Part shown: one piece after another, positions 62,735-64,000 of the stretch
Numbering within the stretch: position 1 is the stretch's first letter
Layout of the letters: each line of letters starts with the position of its first letter
Source of the DNA: Hydnum rufescens UP504
Taxonomy: Eukaryota; Basidiomycota; Agaricomycetes; Cantharellales; Hydnaceae
Reading direction: 5' to 3'
Assembly: GCA_014904985.1 (NCBI GenBank)
Contig: MU129034.1
Coordinates: 70,137-134,136 of the forward strand
DNA length: 64,000 bases
Notes under the pieces: generated by a model
What the model saw: the letters and a program-made list of their open reading frames with translations, nothing else
What the model was told of the DNA's origin: nothing
The model's database searches: none
Position numbers and translations under genes: made by a program

Positions 62735-64000
62735 TCAATGTTGGTGGATCTCCTTGGTCAATTCTATGACGGAGTCTCTGCGAGGTCGCGTAGATGGCAT
62801 GACAAGCGACCGCTCGGAGAATCGGCGAGGTAGACTCCCGTCTGGGTTCACTGGTGTCCACTTGTTACGATTCTGAGCGCTGAGGCGGTGTTCGATCCAT
62901 CTTCGAAAACATCCCTGAATACCATGCATGGTCATCACGAGAGAGGAACTCACCGCGCGAACCTATACGCCTTATCCTCCTCTGTTATTCTTGTGAAAGA
63001 GAACACGCTCGCTGGGTTCCGGGTCGCTATCTCAGGGAGACCGGCGAGTTCGGCCGAGTACTCGAGTGCTCGTTTGAAGCGCGCCCTCGAACCCTCCGAA
63101 GGGTTGATATAGGAAGGCTGTTCGCCAGGCAAGTTGGCGAGGAAATCGGCCAGACCATGGTTAACGGCGGGGGCCGTCTTCCGAGGCAAACTCGGGCAAT
63201 GTGGCGCATTTCGGAGCCTCAATATTTTCACTCCATCCGCCACATTAGGCAGTTGTGCGGCGTAGTGGTCTGCAATGGATATGGGATGTAGATCTCCTTC
63301 CTGCTCGGGATTTGACCCCTTGAAGATGCAAACGTGTCGGCAACTCATGATATAGGGGTTACGGGAATTATACGGACCTGTATGATTAATGTAGGGCGAA
63401 TGCGCGATGCAATATCTTTGGGTGTAGAAGAGTCTCGCTGAAATGGAATGACACCATAAATTAATAGATATCAAGGCGATGCAATGGCGATAAGCCTCAC
63501 TGTTCTGACAGGCAGAAGGGTTGCAAGGAAGTTGGCACTATGGGCTGGGGCGTAATATCGATACCAATGTTCCGCCACATCATCTAATTCATCTGGCTCT
63601 AGAGTCTGACAGTGGGCGTGTCAATTTAACGAGTACGGCACAGGAGAATGTTAAATGTGACTCGCTGAAGCAAACTGGAAGTAGACGAGCTCGCCGATCG
63701 CGACATCAAGGGTCTCCAAGTCTTTTGCTTCCTGCCACACGTTCAATAAATGGAACCAGGCTTGATTAATAAGATCGGTTGCAGGAGCACTGTCAGGATT
63801 TGCTGAAATACATCAGTAGGTGGATTCACCAAGTCAGATGTTCTCGCACTTTGGAGGCCGGGGGACAGAGCACAGTGTCACTAAAGTCCACACGCCACAT
63901 TACACACATTGAGTAGAGCCCCTTTTAGCGAAAACTGAATGATACTCACAGCTTCGGCACTTGTCTGGGAAAATGGATGAGAAACACTGCGCACTCTGGA
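62735..64000 (-). CDS. unidentified partial gene at the right edge
   Basis: Coding-like minus-strand segments suggest an intron-rich gene entering from the right. One runs about 63,800 to 63,690 (NPDSAPATDLINQAWFHLLN, then VWQEAKDLETLDVAIGELV), ending at a likely donor. One runs about 63,602 to 63,505 (EPDELDDVAEHWYRYYAPAH), with acceptor TCTAG and donor GTGAGG. An open stretch 63,474-62,950 includes ADGVKILRLRNAPHC and LPGEQPSYINPSEG. The exact exons and the stop are not resolved and I do not recognise the family. The limits given are the outer bounds of coding-like sequence. Confidence 0.35.

Overview
This window is nuclear DNA from a filamentous basidiomycete, most likely an Agaricomycete. 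The genes are dense and mostly cut by many short introns (about 50-70 nt, GT-AG with a few GC-AG). The left third holds a NACHT-WD40 NOD-like receptor family typical of mushroom-forming fungi. The housekeeping genes (SEC12, DOM34, ELG1, MED20, TAF9, SUR1, ERJ5) read as basidiomycete-type proteins. All calls come from reading motifs and splice sites by eye; no database search was run.

Left third (1-22,655): a tandem segmental duplication. Unit A (61 to about 10,280) and unit B (12,654 to about 22,655) carry the same gene order: an unidentified remnant, a NACHT-WD40 receptor (+), a class III alcohol dehydrogenase (-), and a Vps4-associated protein VFA1 (+). The dehydrogenase and VFA1 form a head-to-head pair. 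Bases 1-60 are the 5' end of a third VFA1 copy, cut at the start of unit A, so the array continues to the left. The copies decay in opposite ways. In A the receptor has only two single-base frame breaks, while ADH and VFA1 are clearly dead. In B the ADH (11 exons, 382 aa) and VFA1 (4 exons, 177 aa) read intact, while the receptor is shredded. A 2.4 kb spacer between the units holds a YEATS-domain gene remnant. Unit A alone carries a 186-bp insertion with a 5-bp target duplication.

Middle (23-47 kb): an acyl-CoA-binding protein (ATG37/ACBD5-like), a mitochondrial pair (mS34-like ribosomal protein and GatC-like amidotransferase subunit) 47 bp apart head to head, a WTAP/MUM2-like RS protein divergent from SEC12, an RCK2/Srk1-type kinase, a SUR1/CSH1-type GT32 mannosyltransferase, TAF9 divergent from a NIPA-type transporter, a tRNA-Leu(CAG) with an intron, and a long bHLH transcription factor.

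Right third (47-64 kb): DOM34/Pelota, a mitochondrial BCKDK/PDK-type kinase (13 exons), MED20 divergent from the ELG1/ATAD5 PCNA unloader, a JMJD7-type JmjC hydroxylase divergent from a proline/serine-rich protein, an ERJ5-type ER J-protein, and an unidentified partial gene at the right edge.

The genes outside the duplication are mostly core housekeeping functions (mitochondrial translation, ER export and folding, transcription, replication clamp unloading, ribosome rescue). I see no pathway linking them beyond shared promoters. Single-base frame breaks in conserved single-copy genes (DOM34, JMJD7) fall in short homopolymers, so some frame breaks in this window may be residual sequence errors. 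The multi-base deletions and nonsense changes in unit A cannot be explained that way.
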